Assembly: GCF_010548375.1 (NCBI RefSeq)
Contig: NZ_JAAGLY010000002.1
Coordinates: forward strand, 806,001 to 870,000
DNA: 64,000 bases
Reading direction: 5' to 3'
Source: Streptomyces sp. SID13726
GTDB taxonomy: Bacteria; Actinomycetota; Actinomycetes; Streptomycetales; Streptomycetaceae
In this document: one piece after another, positions 1 through 7,525 of the stretch
How positions within the stretch are numbered: position 1 is the stretch's first letter
Layout of the letters: every line of letters starts with the position of its first letter
Made by a program: the position numbers and the translations under genes
The notes under the pieces: model-generated
What the model saw: the letters and a program-made list of their open reading frames with translations, nothing else
Told to the model about the DNA's origin: nothing
Database searches by the model: none

Positions 1-278
1 CGGATCAGCCCCTCGCCCCACTGCCGTCGGACCCCGTCGGCCAGGGCGTCCGGCACGGCGGCCGGCAGGGCGCCGAGCGAGTTGCCGTCCAGGTAGACGA
101 TTCCGTCGGGCAGCAGGAACCGGTCGCGGTGGGCGGCCAGCGGGTCGGCGGTGTCGAGGGCGGTGGCACGGTCCCGCAGTTCGTCCAGGCCGGGTGCAAG
201 CACGGTGCCGGAGCCAGAGCCGGTGCCGGAGCCGATGTCGGTCTCGGTCTCGGTCTCGGTCTCGGTGGATGCGGTCAT
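1..278 (-). CDS. kynU: Kynureninase, N-terminal part (runs off the window)
   Basis: PLP enzyme that cleaves kynurenine (or 3-hydroxykynurenine) to anthranilate (or its hydroxy form) and alanine. Only the first 92 codons are visible. The stretch DPLAAHRDRFLLPDGIVYL followed by LDGNSLG at residues 63-69 is the kynureninase N-terminal signature. I take the ATG at 278; the gene lies 75 bp downstream of kynA on the same strand, so it is probably the last visible gene of the paaABCDE-kynA-kynU operon. The first 25 residues are low complexity, a Thr-Glu repeat then Ser/Thr-Gly pairs, encoded by hexanucleotide tandem repeats. The catalytic lysine lies outside the window. Confidence 0.88.
   Translation of the reverse strand, partial: MTASTETETETETDIGSGTGSGSGTVLAPGLDELRDRATALDTADPLAAHRDRFLLPDGIVYLDGNSLGALPAAVPDALADGVRRQWGEGLI
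204..266. repeat. Hexanucleotide microsatellites in the kynU 5' end
   Basis: Two adjacent hexamer tracts: GGAGCC/GGTGCC variants at about 204-232 and four perfect TCGGTC units plus a partial one at 238-266. In the kynU frame they encode Gly-Ser/Thr pairs and a (Thr-Glu)n run. Because the unit is six bases, slippage would change length without breaking the frame. Confidence 0.85.
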
Positions 279-353
279 GGTCAGCCCTTCTCGTCGCGCG
301 GCGGCGGTGCGACTACGGCGGTCCCGGCCCGGCCGGGATGTCCCGCGCCCCGC

Positions 354-1199
354 CTAGACATGGCCCCGCGCCGTCCAGATCTCCGGGAACACGGGACGCG
401 CGGCGCGCTTCTCCAGCCAGGCGACCCCGGAGGAGCCGCCGCTGCCCACCTTGGCGCCCATCGCGCGGCGGGTGGCGAGGAGATGGTCGTCGCGCCAGCG
501 CAGGACCAGTTCGGCGATGTCGGTGAGCGCCTCGCCGAGGTCGAGCAGGGGGTCGTTCTGCGGACCGGCGTAGATCTGCCGCCAGACCTCCACGACCTCC
601 GGGTCGGCTTCGTAGGCGGCGGTCACGTCACGGTCGAGGACGTGCTCGGGGACGGGCAGGCCCCGGCGCTGGAGATAGCGCAGTGTCTCGTCGTACAGGG
701 AGGGCTGGTTGAGCAGGTCCTCCAGTTCGGCGTAGGCCGCGGGGTCGGCGCGCTGCGGGTTCATCAGGGAGCGGGACTTGTCGCCGAGGAGGAACTCCAA
801 CTGCCGGTATTTCGCGGACTGGAAGCCGGAGGCGGCGCCGAACGCGGCGCGGAAGCCGTTGAACTGGGCCGGGGTCATGCGTGCGATCGGGCGCAGGGAG
901 TCGTTGAGGGCGTGGTGGGCGCTGATGCTGCGGCGCAGGGCGCTCATGGCGCGCTCGTGGTCGTCCTTGACCAGTGCGTCCCGGGCGGCCTGCCACTCGT
1001 GGACGACGAGGGTGAACCAGAGTTCCATGACCTGGGTGGTGACCAGGAAGACCATCTCGTGCGGGTCGTCGGTGAGGGGCCGTTGGAGGGAGGACAGCAC
1101 CGAGGCGTGGACGTAGTCGTCGTAGGGGGTCTTGCCCCGGAAGGTCACCAGCGGGTCGTCCGTCCCCGGGTCGCGGGGCGGTGACGTGGTGTCGGTCAT
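354..1199 (-). CDS. kynA: Tryptophan 2,3-dioxygenase
   Basis: Heme dioxygenase that opens the indole ring of L-tryptophan to N-formylkynurenine, the first step of the kynurenine route. The 281 residues match the bacterial TDO length. Visible family features are HEMVFLVTTQVMELWF (47-62), ASGFQSAKYRQLEFLLG (123-139), and RWRDDH with the expected proximal heme ligand His239, followed by GAKVGSGGSSG (248-258). In that last loop a serine sits where many family members have threonine. The ATG at 1199 is preceded by a good GAGGAG ribosome site. It lies 51 bp after paaE and 75 bp before kynU. No kynurenine formamidase gene is visible here; that step must come from elsewhere. Confidence 0.93.
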   Translation of the reverse strand: MTDTTSPPRDPGTDDPLVTFRGKTPYDDYVHASVLSSLQRPLTDDPHEMVFLVTTQVMELWFTLVVHEWQAARDALVKDDHERAMSALRRSISAHHALNDSLRPIARMTPAQFNGFRAAFGAASGFQSAKYRQLEFLLGDKSRSLMNPQRADPAAYAELEDLLNQPSLYDETLRYLQRRGLPVPEHVLDRDVTAAYEADPEVVEVWRQIYAGPQNDPLLDLGEALTDIAELVLRWRDDHLLATRRAMGAKVGSGGSSGVAWLEKRAARPVFPEIWTARGHV

Positions 1200-1250
1200 C
1201 GGATCTCCTCAGCACATGCGCTGTTCGGCGCGGTGAGATTCGGCGTCTGC

Positions 1251-2354
1251 TCAGAGGTCGAAGTCCAGCCGGGTCTCGTCGGACTCCGGGCGGGCGCGGC
1301 AGGCGAGGGTGTATCCGGCCGCGATCTCCTCGGGCCCCAGCACGTACTGGCGTCCGGTGGTGACGGCTCCGTGGGTGACCTTGGCGCGGCAGCTTCCGCA
1401 CAGGCCCTCGCGGCAGGAGTAGGGGATGTCGGGGCGGGCCCGCAGCAGGGCGTCCAGCACGACCCGGTCGTGGTCGGCCATGACGGCGACCGCGGTCCGT
1501 CCCCCGACGGAGGCGGTGATGCGGGCGGCCCGGGCATGTGGTTCGGGCCGGTCCGGTGCGGGGTCCCGCGGGGCGAGGGAGAAGAGTTCGCAGCGGGTCC
1601 GTGCCGGGTCGGCGCCCAGGTCGGCGAGGGCCGTCCGCAGGGAGGTGACCATTTCCCAGGGTCCGCAGAGGTAGAAGTAGGTGTCGTCGCCGGGCTCGGC
1701 GCCGGCCGCGCGGAGCAGGCCCGGCAGCTTCGTGGTGTCGACGCGGCCGGAGAGCAGCCGGGCCTCGCGGGTCTCCCGGGTCAGCAGGTACAGGGGGTGG
1801 AACCGGCCGACGTGGGCGTCCTTGAGGTCGGCCAGTTCGTCGGCGAGCAGCACCGACCGGGCCGTGCGGTTGACGGAGAGCAGCGACACCCGGCAGCGCG
1901 GATCGTCCCGCAGCGCGCTCGCGGCCATGCCGGCCAGCGGGGTGATGCCGCTGCCGGCGGCCACCATCACATGGTGGGCTCCGGGGTGTGCCGCGAGGCC
2001 GAAGGCTCCGGTCGGCGGGGTGACGTCGAGTTCGGCGCCGGGGGCCAGCGCGGTCGTGGCGTACGCGGAGAAGCCGCCGGGGCCGAGCCGTCTGATCACC
2101 AGACGCAGTGCGGGCGGGCCGTGCAGGGGCGGGCAGATCGAGTAACTGCGGCGGATCTCGGCCCCGTTCAGGATGTGACGGACGGTCACATGCTGGCCGG
2201 GCCGGTACGTGAAGGCGTCGGTGAGGCGGCCGGGGAGGTCCAGGGTGACGGCGACGGCGTCCTCGGTGAGCGGCCGTACGGTCGTCACGCGCAGCCGGTG
2301 CCATCCGGTGGCCCGGCCGGTGTGGGCCGCCGGGTTCTGCTCGGTGGTCGTCAT
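1251..2354 (-). CDS. paaE: Phenylacetyl-CoA epoxidase reductase subunit PaaE
   Basis: Flavoprotein that passes electrons from NAD(P)H through FAD and a plant-type [2Fe-2S] cluster to the PaaABC oxygenase. The N-terminal two thirds is a ferredoxin-reductase module (FTYRPGQHVTV and RRSYSICPP for FAD binding, VAAGSGITPLAGM for the nucleotide). The C-terminal domain has PYSCREGLCGSCRAKV, giving the CxxxxCxxC cluster ligands, and a last cysteine in LACRAR. I start at ATG 2354 (367 aa). An in-frame GTG at 2366 overlaps the paaD stop as GTGA and is a credible alternative. Fourth or fifth gene of a tightly overlapped operon. Confidence 0.92.
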   Translation of the reverse strand: MTTTEQNPAAHTGRATGWHRLRVTTVRPLTEDAVAVTLDLPGRLTDAFTYRPGQHVTVRHILNGAEIRRSYSICPPLHGPPALRLVIRRLGPGGFSAYATTALAPGAELDVTPPTGAFGLAAHPGAHHVMVAAGSGITPLAGMAASALRDDPRCRVSLLSVNRTARSVLLADELADLKDAHVGRFHPLYLLTRETREARLLSGRVDTTKLPGLLRAAGAEPGDDTYFYLCGPWEMVTSLRTALADLGADPARTRCELFSLAPRDPAPDRPEPHARAARITASVGGRTAVAVMADHDRVVLDALLRARPDIPYSCREGLCGSCRAKVTHGAVTTGRQYVLGPEEIAAGYTLACRARPESDETRLDFDL

Positions 2355-2362
2355 GGGCGCGG

Positions 2363-2848
2363 TCACACCGCCTTCAGATGGGGGAAGGACTCCCGGCAGG
2401 CGGTGCACACCAGGATTGTCTGGCAGCCGGTGGACCCGAACGGGCCGAGCGGCCGGGTCGCCACGGAACGGCAATGTGGGCAGGGCCGGCCGAGGCCGAG
2501 CCGTACCGGCAGGGGTGCTCCGGCGGCGGCCGGGGGCGCGATGCCGTGCTCGGCGAGCTTGCGGCGGCCCGTCCCGGTGATCCAGTCGCTGGTCCACGCG
2601 GGCGAGAGCGCCCACGTCACCCGCCCTTCGGGGTGCCCGCACTCTTCGAGTACGGTCCGCAGGTCGGCCTCGATCACCGGGAGCGCGGGACAGCCGAGGT
2701 AGGTGGGTGTGACGACGACCTCCACCACCTGGTCCGGTCCTTGCCGCACGGCACGGATCACGCCCAGGTCGGCCAGGGAGATCATGGGCAGTTCCGGGTC
2801 CGGTACGGCTTCCACGCGTGCGCGTACCCGGTCGAGGGGTTCGGTCAC
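2363..2848 (-). CDS. paaD: PaaD, accessory subunit of the phenylacetyl-CoA epoxidase
   Basis: Small MIP18/DUF59-family protein thought to help assemble or mature the iron centres of the Paa oxygenase system. The N-terminal half carries DPELPMISLADLGVI and the loop TPTYLGCPAL typical of this family. The C-terminal tail has a CPHC...CTAC cysteine quartet (about 128-153) that looks like a zinc or iron-sulfur site and is characteristic of PaaD. The start is GTG at 2848, overlapping the paaC stop by four bases (GTGA), which implies translational coupling. 161 residues, a normal length. Confidence 0.9.
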   Translation of the reverse strand: MTEPLDRVRARVEAVPDPELPMISLADLGVIRAVRQGPDQVVEVVVTPTYLGCPALPVIEADLRTVLEECGHPEGRVTWALSPAWTSDWITGTGRRKLAEHGIAPPAAAGAPLPVRLGLGRPCPHCRSVATRPLGPFGSTGCQTILVCTACRESFPHLKAV

Positions 2849-3633
2849 CAGACACCGCCGGGGTACTGCCTGCGCACGGACTGGAGTTCGGCCAGCAGCG
2901 GGGCGAACGCCTCAGTGTGCAGCCCCGAACGTCCGCCGGTGGCCTGCCAGTTCGGCGCCGGGACACTGAGCCCGGCTTCCGTCACGACGTCGGTGACCTC
3001 CCGCTGCCAGGCGGTCCTCAGACGGGCGGGGGCGACGGCCGTACCGGCGCTGTCGAGGCGGTCCGTCACCTCGTCCCGCTCGAACAACTCGGCGGCGTAC
3101 GGCCAGACTTGGTCGAGGCCCGCCTGCATCCGCCGCCGGCTCTCCTCGGTCCCGAGGCCGAGCCGTACGGTCCACTGGGACGCGTGCATGCGGTGGTACT
3201 CCGCCTCCTTGACCGCGCGGGCCGCGAAGGCGGCCAGCCCCTCGTCGGCCGAGGCCGCCAGCTCCGTGTAGAGCAGGCACGTGTAGTGGGTGTACGCCAG
3301 CTGCCGGGCGACCGTGACGGCGAAGTCGCCGTTGGGCAGCTCCGTCAACAGGGCGTTGCGGAAGGCGCGTTCGGTCCTGCCGTAGGCGAAGTCGTCGTCG
3401 CGGCGGCCGGTTCCGTCGGCCCGGCCGCTGAGGTCGAGCAGGGTCCGGGCGTGCCCGAGGAGGTCCAGCGCGATGTTCGACAGCGCCAGGTCCTCCTCGA
3501 TGGTGGGGGCGTTGGTCACCCAGGCGCACAGCCGCTGGCACAGGATCAGGGCGTCGTCCCCGAGGCGCAGGGCGTAGGCGGCGACGTCGTCGTTCCGCAA
3601 AGGGAGGGGGGCGTCGTGGAGTTCACTCGTCAT
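2845..3633 (-). CDS. paaC: PaaC, structural subunit of the phenylacetyl-CoA epoxidase
   Basis: Ferritin-like helical subunit that forms a heterodimer with the catalytic PaaA; it lacks a functional diiron site in characterised systems. The 262 residues include LGDDALILCQRLCAWVTNAP, the helix DLLGHARTLLD, and VKEAEYHRMHASQWTVRLG, all recognisable PaaC segments. The start ATG 3633 overlaps the end of paaB by 11 bp and the stop overlaps paaD by 4 bp, so subunit order A-B-C-D-E is conserved. Confidence 0.92.
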   Translation of the reverse strand: MTSELHDAPLPLRNDDVAAYALRLGDDALILCQRLCAWVTNAPTIEEDLALSNIALDLLGHARTLLDLSGRADGTGRRDDDFAYGRTERAFRNALLTELPNGDFAVTVARQLAYTHYTCLLYTELAASADEGLAAFAARAVKEAEYHRMHASQWTVRLGLGTEESRRRMQAGLDQVWPYAAELFERDEVTDRLDSAGTAVAPARLRTAWQREVTDVVTEAGLSVPAPNWQATGGRSGLHTEAFAPLLAELQSVRRQYPGGVW

Positions 3634-3925
3634 GGTCGGCCCCGTCGTTGAGCGGGACGTACATCTGCGGATAGCGGTAGGGCTTGTCGGCTCCGTTGCT
3701 GAAGAAGGGGTCCTTCTCGGCGGGTGAGGAGGCCCGTACCGCCTCGGAGCGGACCACCCAGATCGACACCGGGTCGCCGCGCCGGGTGTAGAGGTCTCTG
3801 GCGTTGGCGATGGCCATGTCGGAGTCGGCGCCGTGGACCGAGCCGACGTGCTGGTGGGACAGGCCGCGGCGGGGCCTGACGAACACCTCCCAGGGCGTCT
3901 GCGCCCCTGCGCTGTCGCGGCTCAT
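3623..3925 (-). CDS. paaB: PaaB subunit of the phenylacetyl-CoA epoxidase
   Basis: Small subunit needed for assembly and activity of the oxygenase, bridging PaaAC units. Its 100 residues contain [20 protein letters not shown], then [24 protein letters not shown], which is the classical PaaB pattern. It is often missed because a longer out-of-frame ORF covers it. The ATG at 3925 overlaps the paaA stop by four bases (ATGA) and its own stop lies inside paaC. Confidence 0.93.
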   Translation of the reverse strand: MSRDSAGAQTPWEVFVRPRRGLSHQHVGSVHGADSDMAIANARDLYTRRGDPVSIWVVRSEAVRASSPAEKDPFFSNGADKPYRYPQMYVPLNDGADHDE

Positions 3926-4938
3926 CGCTCCTGCCTCTCCGTCGACCGGTGTGCCGCGTAGGCGTCGGCCGCCGCGCGTACCCAGGCGCCGTCGTCCTGG
4001 GCGGCCACGCGGTGCGCGAGCCGCTGCCGGCCGGTCTGCTCGGCGCCGGCCAGGGCCGTGCGGTAGACCTGCCAGTCCACCGGGGTGAAGTCGTGGTGCC
4101 CGCGCTCCTCGTTCCAGCGGATCGCCGGGTCGGGCAGGGTCACGCCGAGCCGCCGCGCCTGCGGGACGACGTTGTCGACGAAGCGCTGGCGCAGTTCGTC
4201 GTTGGTGTGGCGTTTGATGCCCCAGGCCATCGAGCGGCGGCTGATCGCGGCGCCCAGGGCCGCGGCCCGCGCGTCCCCGCCGCCCGCGACCGTGTCGGGC
4301 GGGCCGAACATCAGGGCCACGGCGGGCAGCCACCACCGGTTCACGGCGTCCTGCGCCATCTCGTGCTGCTCCCGCGTGCCCCGGCACAGGGCCGCGAGCA
4401 GGTCGTATCCCTGCCGGACGTGGAAGGTCTCCTCCTGGCACACCCGCTGCATGGCCCGGGCGTACGGCCCGTACGAAGTGCGGCACAGCGGGGCCTGGTT
4501 GATGACCGCGGCGCCGTCCGTGAGCCAGGCGATCGCCCCGGTGTCGGCCCAGGTGAGCGCGGGGTGGTTGAAGGTGTCCGAGGACCGCTGGTGTCCGCTG
4601 TGCAGGGCGTCGAGGAGTTCGGCCCGGGTGACGCCGAGCGTCTCGGCGGCGGCGTAGAGGTACAGGCCGTGTCCCGCCTCGTCCTGCACCTTGGCGAGCA
4701 GGACGGCCTTGCGCTGGAGGGAGGGGGCCCGGGTCAGCCAGGCACCTTCCGGCTGCATCCCGATGATCTCCGAGTGCGCGTGCTGGGCGATCTGACGGAT
4801 CATCATCCGCCGGTAGCCGTCGGGCAGCCAGTCCCTCGGTTCGATGCCCTCACCGGCCGCGAGGAGCGCCTCGAAGTACTCCTCGCGGTGCTTGCCGTCG
4901 TCCGCGGCGGCGGCCGTAGGACCTGCCTCGGTGGTCAC
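3922..4938 (-). CDS. paaA: PaaA, catalytic diiron subunit of the phenylacetyl-CoA epoxidase
   Basis: Diiron monooxygenase subunit that makes a ring 1,2-epoxide on a CoA-activated aromatic acid. Carboxylate and histidine ligands can be placed in [13 protein letters not shown] (DExxH-type helix) and [11 protein letters not shown] (EExxH), with a further pair around [15 protein letters not shown] near the C-terminus. The GTG at 4938, nine bases behind an AGGAGG-like site, gives 338 residues; the upstream reading frame remains open but has no supported start. First gene of the operon, divergent from the ACP and ligase. The true substrate may be something other than phenylacetyl-CoA, given the kynA/kynU and ACP neighbours. 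Confidence 0.92.
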   Translation of the reverse strand: MTTEAGPTAAAADDGKHREEYFEALLAAGEGIEPRDWLPDGYRRMMIRQIAQHAHSEIIGMQPEGAWLTRAPSLQRKAVLLAKVQDEAGHGLYLYAAAETLGVTRAELLDALHSGHQRSSDTFNHPALTWADTGAIAWLTDGAAVINQAPLCRTSYGPYARAMQRVCQEETFHVRQGYDLLAALCRGTREQHEMAQDAVNRWWLPAVALMFGPPDTVAGGGDARAAALGAAISRRSMAWGIKRHTNDELRQRFVDNVVPQARRLGVTLPDPAIRWNEERGHHDFTPVDWQVYRTALAGAEQTGRQRLAHRVAAQDDGAWVRAAADAYAAHRSTERQER

Positions 4939-5021
4939 CTGGAACCTCCCCTCCTCCGCTGTGTCCGGCCCGGACTCCTGCGCAAGGGCCTCACCACGAA
5001 AGGAGTGGGCGCACGGCGGGT

Positions 5022-5081
5022 GCAATCCCTCGCCCGCCGGCTCGGCGGCGTGAGCAACACCACAGGGGTGGCAGGGATTGC
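5022..5081. promoter_or_regulatory. Inverted pair of GCAATCCCT sites in the paaA/ACP divergent region
   Basis: The 208-bp divergent region (4939-5146) holds GCAATCCCT at 5022-5030 and its exact reverse complement at 5073-5081, 42 bp apart. The two copies point toward each other's gene, as expected for one regulator serving both promoters. No regulator gene is adjacent, so the binder is unknown. Confidence 0.4.
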
Positions 5082-5146
5082 GGGCGCCTTCCCCGACCTC
5101 CTTCCCGATCCGAGAGACCGCTGTGCGTCGTGAAAGGTGGACGGGA

Positions 5147-5398
5147 ATGAGCACCATACGTGAGCTACTCACCGAACTGACCGGGACGTCGGAGTACGCC
5201 GAGAAACTCGCCGACGACACCGATCTGGCGGGCAGCGGCATCGACTCGGGGGACCTCGTCCGGCTGATCCTGCTCGTCGAGCAGCGCACGGGCGTGGAGA
5301 TCACCGCCCAGGACATGGAGCAGCTGGCCACGATCGGGGACTACGAGCGGTTCCTCGCCGACCGGGCCGGGGCCGCCCCGCGGCAGGGCAGTGCCTGA
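5147..5398 (+). CDS. Acyl (aryl) carrier protein
   Basis: 83-residue carrier protein. The segment [14 protein letters not shown] (29-42) is the 4'-phosphopantetheine attachment region, with Ser34 in the DS pair as the modified residue; the helix-loop spacing and acidic character fit an ACP. The start is ATG 5147. Its TGA overlaps the following ligase start by one base (TGATG), so the two are translationally coupled. The pairing suggests that the ligase loads an acid onto this carrier. A stand-alone carrier beside PaaABCDE is unusual and raises the possibility of a carrier-bound rather than CoA-bound aromatic substrate. Confidence 0.85.
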   Translation: MSTIRELLTELTGTSEYAEKLADDTDLAGSGIDSGDLVRLILLVEQRTGVEITAQDMEQLATIGDYERFLADRAGAAPRQGSA

Positions 5399-6879
5399 TG
5401 TGGCTGACCCAGCTGCTGGAGCGCAACCGCCAGTGCTTCCCGGACCGCAAAGCCCTGGTGGACTCGCGTCGTTCGGTCACCTGGGCCGAGTTCCACGACC
5501 GGGTGGCCCGGCTCGCCCAGGGGCTCCACGAACGCGGCATCCGGGGCGGCGACCGTGTGGCGGTCCTCTCCCTTGACCGGATCGAGGTGCTGGAGACGTA
5601 CTTCGCGCTGGCCCGTCTCGGCGCGCTGTTCGTCCCGCTCAACCACAGCCTCACCCCGGCCGAGGTGACCGGGATCGTGGAGCGCTGCGACCCGGTGGCC
5701 GTGATCGGTGAGACGGCCCTGCTGGACCGGCATCCGGGCCTGCCGGTGCCGATCCGGCTGCCGCTGGACGACGCGGAGTTCGCCGCGCTGTGCGAGACGG
5801 ACGGCCCCGAGGCCCCCGCCATGACACTGCCGTCCGTGCCGGACGACGCCCCGGCGGCGATCCTGCACACCTCGGCGACCACCGGCCGGGCCAAGGGGGT
5901 CGTCGTCGACCACGCCTCGTTCCGGGCCATCGCGCTCGGCTGGCTCGTGCTGGCGCGGCCCACGGACGACATCGTGCTGGTCAACTGCTGTCCTCTGTAC
6001 CACGGCAGCATGGTGGTCTCCCTCACCTACCTGGCCGCGGGCGCCACCGTGGTCCTGATGCCGGGCTTCCAGCCGCAGCGGGCGCTCGCCGCGATCGAGG
6101 ACAACCGGGCCACCCATGTCTGGCTGGTACCGCAGATGATCCGCTTCCTCACCCAGGCGAAGTCGCTGGGGAGCACGGATCTGTCGAGTCTGCGCGAGGT
6201 GCTCTACGGCGCCGCGCCGATGCCGCCCGAGGTGTACGCGGAGGCCGTCGAACGGCTCGGCTGCGGCTTCCGGCAGGTCTACGGGATGACCGAGGTGGGC
6301 GGCCCGTTCGTCACCCTCGGCCCGGACGAACACCCCGCGCCGGGCACCACCGACGTGATCCCGGCCGGCCGGGTGATCCCCGGCATGTCGGTCAAGGCCC
6401 TGGACCCCAAGGACCAGGAGGTGGCCCCTGGTGTCATCGGGGAGATCTGCGCGCGCGGCCCCGGTGTGATGCACGGCTACTGGAACGACGACCAGGCCAC
6501 CGCCGAGATCACCACCGACGGCTGGACCCGCACCGGCGACCTCGGCTTCATCGACGGCGACGGCCGGGTGCACCTGGTCGACCGGCACAAGGACCTGATC
6601 ATCCGGGCGGGCCAGAACGTCTACCCCCGGGAGATCGAACAGGCCCTGCGCACCCACCCCGCCGTGCACGACGCCGCCGTGGTCGGGGTGCCGGACGCGG
6701 ACTACGGCGAGGTCCCGCTGGCCTTCGTGGTCGCCGAGGACGGGACCACCCCGGAGTCGGTCCTGGCCCATCTGGCCGGCGTCCTCGCCACGTACAAGCG
6801 CCCCCGCCACATCCGCTTCATCGAGGAGGTGCCCCGCAACCCGGCAGGCAAGATCCTCAAGAGGTCACTGCCCGTCTGA
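5398..6879 (+). CDS. AMP-forming acyl-CoA/acyl-ACP ligase (ANL superfamily)
   Basis: 493-residue adenylate-forming enzyme that activates a carboxylic acid to the acyl-AMP and then transfers it to CoA or a phosphopantetheine arm. Core motifs are LHTSATTGRAKGVVV (P-loop, with Ala for the usual Gly in TSGTTG), QVYGMTEVGGP, RTGDLGFIDGDGRV, DRHKDLIIRAGQNVYPREIE, and the C-terminal PRNPAGKILKRSL with the catalytic lysine. Coupled to the ACP by a one-base overlap. The genomic context (kynA, kynU) makes anthranilate or a related aryl acid a reasonable guess for the substrate, but the pocket cannot be read by eye. A strong terminator follows. Confidence 0.88.
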   Translation: MWLTQLLERNRQCFPDRKALVDSRRSVTWAEFHDRVARLAQGLHERGIRGGDRVAVLSLDRIEVLETYFALARLGALFVPLNHSLTPAEVTGIVERCDPVAVIGETALLDRHPGLPVPIRLPLDDAEFAALCETDGPEAPAMTLPSVPDDAPAAILHTSATTGRAKGVVVDHASFRAIALGWLVLARPTDDIVLVNCCPLYHGSMVVSLTYLAAGATVVLMPGFQPQRALAAIEDNRATHVWLVPQMIRFLTQAKSLGSTDLSSLREVLYGAAPMPPEVYAEAVERLGCGFRQVYGMTEVGGPFVTLGPDEHPAPGTTDVIPAGRVIPGMSVKALDPKDQEVAPGVIGEICARGPGVMHGYWNDDQATAEITTDGWTRTGDLGFIDGDGRVHLVDRHKDLIIRAGQNVYPREIEQALRTHPAVHDAAVVGVPDADYGEVPLAFVVAEDGTTPESVLAHLAGVLATYKRPRHIRFIEEVPRNPAGKILKRSLPV

Positions 6880-6888
6880 CCCTCGCGG

Positions 6889-6920
6889 CCACCCGGACCC
6901 GCGTGCCCCGGTCCGGGTGG
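6889..6920. terminator. Hairpin terminator after the ligase
   Basis: Perfect 11-bp stem CCACCCGGACC / GGTCCGGGTGG with a 10-base loop, beginning ten bases past the ligase stop. There is no U-tract, as is usual in Streptomyces. Confidence 0.75.
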
Positions 6921-6994
6921 CCCGGCACAGCCGCTGTCCGTGCCGCCCGCCAGGCTGACCCGGGCAGTTGGCTCGCCCTGTCCGCCGGACAGGG

Positions 6995-7090
6995 AACAGG
7001 GTCTGGGAAGCGACGGCCAGTAGGTGTCCCGTACGGCTTCGCCCGTACGACCGGGACGTGCCCGTGAGTCCGACGACCTGCCCAGTGTCC
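6995..7090 (+). promoter_or_regulatory. Remnant (3' half) of a cobalamin riboswitch
   Basis: The blocks CTGGGAAGCGACGGCCAGTAGG (7003-7024, given in parts) and GTGAGTCCGACGACCTGCC (7064-7082), joined by a hairpin GTCCCGTACGG...CCGTACGACCGGGAC, match what I recall of the 3' half of Streptomyces B12 riboswitches. The invariant 5' core (GGTGnnAATCC followed by CGCnACTGT) is missing from the preceding 120 bases. It precedes a metE fossil, the gene such a switch usually controls. Confidence 0.6.
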
Positions 7091-7210
7091 GCGCGCGGAC
7101 ATCCTGGTGACCTCGTGGGCGGGTCGGCATACCCACCAGACGGACCAACCGTGCCTTCCCCGCGCGGAGTTGTGGCCGTCCGGTCCGTCACCCCTTCGCG
7201 CTCTCGTGCC

Positions 7211-7525
7211 GTCGCCGGGATCTCAGGGATTCGTCTCGCGAAGGAGGCCGTGGCCGCCGAACTGCGCCGCGCCGACTGGCAGTCGCCGGCCGCAGCCTGT
7301 GTCCACGAAGTGCCCACCGGCGACTTCTCCCCCTACGACCACGTCCTCGACACCACCGTCATGGTCGGCGCGATCCCGGAACGTCACCGGGCCGCCGTCG
7401 ACGCGGACGCCCTGGACGGCTACTTCACCCTCGCGTGCCCCGGCCTCACGCACACCCCGGTCCGCGCGTGCACGAAAATGTGCGGTACCGGGTCCACCGA
7501 CCGCCGCAGGAGGCCTTTCCCGTGA
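7211..7525 (+). pseudogene. metE: Fossil of cobalamin-independent methionine synthase (metE), N-terminal fragment
   Basis: The frame reads [12 protein letters not shown], then [41 protein letters not shown]. This is the N-terminal barrel of MetE (family pattern TGDFSYYDHVLDT...VGAIPxRH) without its start or its catalytic C-terminal domain. Similarity ends around 7443; the frame then continues through unrelated sequence to a TGA (7523-7525) that overlaps the GTG start of the next gene. A GTG at 7250 behind AAGGAGG could still initiate a 91-residue peptide. With the broken riboswitch upstream this looks like a decayed metE locus. Confidence 0.75.

Noticed and set aside
129..1184. Long plus-strand open frame antisense to kynA (351 codons)
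   Set aside because: Pure shadow of the high-GC kynA/kynU codons; Gly/Val-rich, no domain, no ribosome site.
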